From NCBI GenBank assembly GCA_900543295.1, contig UQQY01000097.1, positions 1 through 8,368 on the forward strand: a stretch of 8,368 bases of DNA, given 5' to 3'. The notes beneath the pieces were generated by a model that saw only the letters and a program-made list of their open reading frames with translations, had not been told where the DNA came from and did no database searches. The stretch is from an uncultured Oscillospiraceae bacterium. Lineage in GTDB: Bacteria; Bacillota; Clostridia; Oscillospirales; Ruminococcaceae. Of the stretch, positions 5,049 through 8,368 are shown piece after piece (the stretch's first letter is position 1; every line of letters starts with the position of its first letter). Made by a program: the position numbers and the translations under genes.

Positions 5049-6782
5049 TTGTTTCAGTTTATCCGGCTCAAAGGGCAGAGACGAACTTTTATTCAATATC
5101 TTTTATCGGTTACCGCGCTGTTTTTGATTGCATCGCTGGTTATCTTTCAAATTCTGCTGCAAAGCGAAGCCGGAAAGCATGCACAGTACAGCAACGCCTT
5201 TTTCTCCACAGTACAGTCCAATCTGTCCCGCATGGTATCCTCCATTGATTCTTATATGACCAGGCTTTACGCAAATACCAAGCTGCTTGATGATTTTTTG
5301 ACCTATTTCAGCAGCAATGCTGAGGAATACCTTTCTGAGAAATTTGACGATATGGCGCAGTCGATGGACTCCACTTCTTTTCTGCGGGATTTCAAGATGT
5401 TTGTGCGCGAGAACGACTATCTGATAAAGAGAGTGGTGTTTTGTGGAGACAGCAATACCAATATGATTACGTTTTCGTCAAACGGCGGTGCGGATTATAC
5501 GTTTAATGCGAATCTTGCACAGATTTCACTTCCGCAGAACGATCTCTCCTACGGCTATCTGTATACCCGCACCATTACGTCGCCGGACGATTTCTCCAAA
5601 ACGATTGGAACGGTTATCTTTGTCATTGATACGCCGCGCATTTTTTCGGAAACGGACAGCACCTATCTTTATAACGCGGCGGTTGTGAATGAGGACAGCG
5701 TATATCTTTTCTGTCCCGGCAATGGGATTCTTTCCGCCAAAAAGATCAATGAGCTCTACGCAATGCCTTCCGTACCGGAAAACGGATTTTTCTCCTCCGT
5801 ATATTATACGGCGCTTTCGTCTACGCAGTTTTCTTTTAAGCTGATTACCGCCGCCAGCTTTTCGCAGATGATCCGGCAAAACGCTATGGTGTTTCTTCTG
5901 GCGCTTTTTTTGCTTTTGGTTGTCTATCTGCTCGTCATGCTGCTGCTTGTAACTCGTCTGGAGTCGGACGCCCGCGCTCTGCACAGTATTCTGGATTTTA
6001 TTGAAACGGCGGAGAACGGAGAATTCCGGGATATTCAATTTAAGAACCGGCGGGATGAGTACGCACAGATTGCCGCGGCGCTTACCCGGATGGGCCGCAG
6101 CATCGAACGCCATATTGATCGGGAATATGTGTTGACACTGGAAGAACAGAAAGCAAGAATGGCCGCGCTGCAAAATCAGATCAACCCCCACTTTCTCTAT
6201 AATACGCTCGAGATTATTCGCTGCCGCGCGTTGATGAATCGCGATGAGGAGGTATCTACGGCTATTGAGAACCTCGGCAGCCTCTACCGCGATATTGTGA
6301 AGGGGGACGAGAATATCTCCATCGGGCAGGAGCTTGCGATCCTGACGCACTATCTTGACTTGATGCAGTTTCGCTATCCGGATCATTTCACCTATCAGAT
6401 TGATGTTCCCAAAGAGGTGTGCGACGCAAAAACGGTAAAATGCTGGATGCAGCCGATCGTCGAAAACTTTTTTAAGCACGGCTTTGACCGCACAAATGAA
6501 TTTAATCTGCTGATGATTGAAGGAGAGATTGACGCATCCGGCTATCTGCTGCGTTTTACCAATAACGGTGCGCCGATAGAGGACTCCGCTCTTCTTGAAA
6601 TCCGGTCGTGGCTTTCTGGCGATACGTCCATACAGGAGAAGGCCTCCGGACGGCTGGGACTCAAAAACGTATATCAGCGCCTGCATCTGCTATACGGCCC
6701 GGATTTCTGCATGCAGATTGAAAACCGCGAGGAGGGCGGCGTTTTGATCTGCGTACATATTCCAAGCATCACGGAGGAGTGA
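5049..6782 (+). CDS. YesM-type sensor histidine kinase
   Basis: This 577-residue membrane kinase is of the YesM/LytS-like class (His_kinase domain PF06580), which often pairs with YesN regulators to control sugar ABC transporters. A basic N-terminus (RLKGQRR) leads into membrane segment 1 at about 14-36. An extracytoplasmic sensor region of about 240 residues follows, then membrane segment 2 at about 280-302 and a HAMP-like linker. The phosphoacceptor box QINPHFLYNTLE carries His381. The ATPase N-box ENFFKHG has Asn473, and the GLKNVYQRL segment lies near 537-545. The G1 box reads NNGAP at 505-509 instead of the usual DNGxG, so the aspartate that normally contacts adenine appears to be Asn. 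The start is taken as TTG at 5049. The stop lies four bases before the response regulator gene. The ligand is unknown; a mannose-type glycan or the loaded binding protein is inferred from neighbours. Confidence 0.92.
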   Translation: MFQFIRLKGQRRTFIQYLLSVTALFLIASLVIFQILLQSEAGKHAQYSNAFFSTVQSNLSRMVSSIDSYMTRLYANTKLLDDFLTYFSSNAEEYLSEKFDDMAQSMDSTSFLRDFKMFVRENDYLIKRVVFCGDSNTNMITFSSNGGADYTFNANLAQISLPQNDLSYGYLYTRTITSPDDFSKTIGTVIFVIDTPRIFSETDSTYLYNAAVVNEDSVYLFCPGNGILSAKKINELYAMPSVPENGFFSSVYYTALSSTQFSFKLITAASFSQMIRQNAMVFLLALFLLLVVYLLVMLLLVTRLESDARALHSILDFIETAENGEFRDIQFKNRRDEYAQIAAALTRMGRSIERHIDREYVLTLEEQKARMAALQNQINPHFLYNTLEIIRCRALMNRDEEVSTAIENLGSLYRDIVKGDENISIGQELAILTHYLDLMQFRYPDHFTYQIDVPKEVCDAKTVKCWMQPIVENFFKHGFDRTNEFNLLMIEGEIDASGYLLRFTNNGAPIEDSALLEIRSWLSGDTSIQEKASGRLGLKNVYQRLHLLYGPDFCMQIENREEGGVLICVHIPSITEE

Positions 6783-6786
6783 CACC

Positions 6787-7557
6787 ATGTATCATATTTT
6801 AATTGTAGACGACGAACCGGATATTCTGAAGGGCATTTCCATGATGATGGACTGGGAGCTTTTCGGCGCCGCGCCGCCGGCAACCGCACAGAGCTGTAAG
6901 GAGGCGTTGGATGCTGCGCTGAAGGATCCGCCGGACATTGTGCTTGCCGACATCCGTATGGACGACGGATGGGGATACGATCTGCCCCTTACCTTCCGCG
7001 AAAATGGCCTGAAGGCCTATTTTATCATGATCAGCGGATATGACGATTTTCAATATGTCCGGCAGTCTCTGGTAAACGGCGCAAGGGATTACCTGCTAAA
7101 ACCGGTGGCAAAGGATGCGCTGATGAATGCCATCCGTAAAATTGTCGAGGAAGAGCTCGGCGGAACGGTTCGGCCGGAGGCGGCGGTAAAAATTGACTCC
7201 ATCACGGGACAGCCGTTCTCCGCTTATTCCAATCTGACCGCCAAGTTGGTTTCCGTGCTTCAGCGGCGCTATGGAGAAAAGCTTTCGCTTAATATGCTTG
7301 CAGATCAGTTTAAGGTGAACAACAAATATCTGGGACGTATTTTTTCACAGGATACGGGTCTCAAATTTTCAGAGTATTTGTTTGTGCTGCGGCTGGAAAC
7401 TGCCTCCGCGATGCTCAGAGACAGCGAGGACACCGTACAGGAGATCGCTCAGCGCGTAGGATATTCGTATATGCCGTACTTTTATAAGCATTTTAAAAGC
7501 TATTTTGGCATATCGCCGTCTACCTTTCGTCCGGAAGCCGAGGAGGAACCGCAATGA
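6787..7557 (+). CDS. YesN-type response regulator, receiver plus AraC DNA-binding domain
   Basis: This 256-residue regulator should be phosphorylated by the kinase encoded just upstream. The receiver domain covers about 1-124, with the acidic pair Asp8-Asp9, the phosphorylated Asp55 in DIVLADIRM, Ser83 in MISGYDD and Lys105 in LLKPV. The usual PGMDG turn after the DIRM motif is replaced by DDGWGYD. An AraC-type domain with two helix-turn-helix units covers about 150-250; the first is near LNMLADQFKVNNKYLGRIF (168-186) and the second near VQEIAQRVGYS (217-227), ending with GISPSTFR. The linker between domains is only about 25-30 residues, so the protein is short beside many YesN proteins, which carry a long middle region. 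GGAGG at 6773-6777 serves the ATG at 6787. The gene overlaps the next one by ATGA. Likely targets are the transporter genes and possibly the divergent mannosidase promoter. Confidence 0.93.
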   Translation: MYHILIVDDEPDILKGISMMMDWELFGAAPPATAQSCKEALDAALKDPPDIVLADIRMDDGWGYDLPLTFRENGLKAYFIMISGYDDFQYVRQSLVNGARDYLLKPVAKDALMNAIRKIVEEELGGTVRPEAAVKIDSITGQPFSAYSNLTAKLVSVLQRRYGEKLSLNMLADQFKVNNKYLGRIFSQDTGLKFSEYLFVLRLETASAMLRDSEDTVQEIAQRVGYSYMPYFYKHFKSYFGISPSTFRPEAEEEPQ

Positions 7558-8368
7558 ATCGTTGGAAAAAAAGCTGTTGTATTCTTCTGTCGCTTGTTCT
7601 GTGCATTCTTTCCGGATGCGCTCAGGGCGATACCTCCTCCAAGCCGCAGTATAGGCCGCGTTTGATTTATTACACCATCGGCAACCCGGATCCGGATCTT
7701 TCCAAGGTGAACGAGGCGTTAAACCGCCTTTTGGAAGAAAAGGGTGCGAATTATTCGATTGATTATCGCAAAATTGCATGGGCCGATTACGGCAGTGAGA
7801 TTACCACGCTGATCGGCAGCGGGCGCTTTGACATTGCGTTTGCGACAGGAAAGGATCAGGGCGATTATCTGGGCGGCGCGCAGGGCGGCGTATGGCTTTC
7901 GCTTGACAGCTATTTGCAGGGAAGCGCTGCGGAGCTGTATCATGCAGTAAATCCGCTTTTCTGGGAGGGTGCGCGTATCGGCGGCCATATTTATGGCGTT
8001 CCAACAAATAAAGAGCTTTCCGCACCGGAATGGTTTATTTTTGCAAAAGATCTGGTCGAAAAGTATAACGTCGATATTACGCAGTATCAGACGCTGGAAT
8101 CGCTTGAGCCGATTCTGCGCGCGGTTCGGGACAACGAGCCGCATCGCATCCCGTTTCGCCTTGATTCAGAGGCGCGTAATTTTTTTGCGCTGGACGGTTA
8201 TGAATACGTGCTTGGAAAAGATACGCCGCTGATGATTCGTTCGCTTGACGAGTCGCCGGAGGTTGTCAATATTTTTGAAACCAACGAGGGACAGCGCGTA
8301 GTGCATACGCTTCGCCGCTATTATCAGGCCGGTTATATCAATGAGGATGCTGCCCTGCGTGAAACTAC
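7554..8368 (+). CDS. ABC transporter sugar-binding lipoprotein, N-terminal part (3' end outside window)
   Basis: The first 271 codons of an extracellular solute-binding protein are visible, with the frame open to the right edge. Residues 1-22 form a lipoprotein signal: a basic start (NRWKK), a hydrophobic core and the lipobox LSGC with Cys22 as the lipid anchor. The mature part shows the pattern of large family-1 binding proteins of the LipO/YtcQ kind: a first strand followed by GNPDPDLSKVNEALNRLL (45-62), then DYGSEITTLIGSGRFDIAFA at about 77-96. Full members run to roughly 500 residues and often end in a DUF3502 domain, which would be outside the window. AGGAGG at 7541-7546 lies seven bases before the ATG at 7554, and the start overlaps the regulator stop as ATGA, so translation is probably coupled. 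Permease genes are expected downstream. The substrate is inferred from the divergent GH92 gene to be a mannose-containing oligosaccharide. Confidence 0.88.
   Translation, partial: MNRWKKSCCILLSLVLCILSGCAQGDTSSKPQYRPRLIYYTIGNPDPDLSKVNEALNRLLEEKGANYSIDYRKIAWADYGSEITTLIGSGRFDIAFATGKDQGDYLGGAQGGVWLSLDSYLQGSAAELYHAVNPLFWEGARIGGHIYGVPTNKELSAPEWFIFAKDLVEKYNVDITQYQTLESLEPILRAVRDNEPHRIPFRLDSEARNFFALDGYEYVLGKDTPLMIRSLDESPEVVNIFETNEGQRVVHTLRRYYQAGYINEDAALRET

Noticed and set aside
5526..6686. 386-codon open frame antisense to the sensor kinase
   Set aside because: It shows no recognisable domain and lies wholly opposite a well-supported kinase gene. Long antisense frames are expected opposite genes with this codon use.
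7719..8144. Minus-strand open frame of 141 codons near the right edge
   Set aside because: It is opposite the binding-protein gene, which has a lipobox, a ribosome binding site and family motifs. The antisense frame has none.

Overview
The window joins the end of an integrated mobile element (about 1-2640) to a host carbohydrate-use locus (about 2640 to the right edge). Gene families, strong GGAGG-type ribosome binding sites and short gene overlaps point to a Bacillota genome, most likely a gut-type Clostridia. This is an inference from gene content, not from a marker gene. The left part is visibly more AT-rich; the right part uses more GC-ending codons (gcg, ccg, cgc, ggc), which fits a horizontally acquired block beside resident DNA.

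Mobile-element end, plus strand: the C-terminal part of a ParB/Spo0J-like protein (cut by the left edge); a 59-residue TnpW-family protein whose start overlaps the parB stop; an 82-base gap holding a long imperfect hairpin; and a 563-residue large serine recombinase of the TndX/TnpX type. Such recombinases usually lie at the tip of their element, so the attachment junction is expected in the short gap 2538-2654. That gap also holds a strong intrinsic terminator reading leftward, whose T-run overlaps the recombinase stop codon.

Carbohydrate locus: a GH92 alpha-mannosidase without a signal peptide on the minus strand, diverging from a plus-strand operon of a YesM-type sensor kinase, a compact YesN-type AraC response regulator and a lipoprotein sugar-binding protein (cut by the right edge). 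The simplest model is that the kinase senses an extracellular glycan signal, the regulator activates the transporter genes and perhaps the divergent mannosidase, the lipoprotein delivers a mannose-containing oligosaccharide to an ABC permease encoded beyond the edge, and the mannosidase cleaves it in the cytoplasm. The 249-base divergent region carries one good promoter candidate per direction and a perfect dyad in the mannosidase leader.

No tRNA, rRNA, CRISPR array or insertion sequence was seen. No gene here is of a wholly unknown type. The points most worth a second look are the hairpin before the recombinase, the inward-facing terminator, the probable attachment region and the divergent regulatory region.
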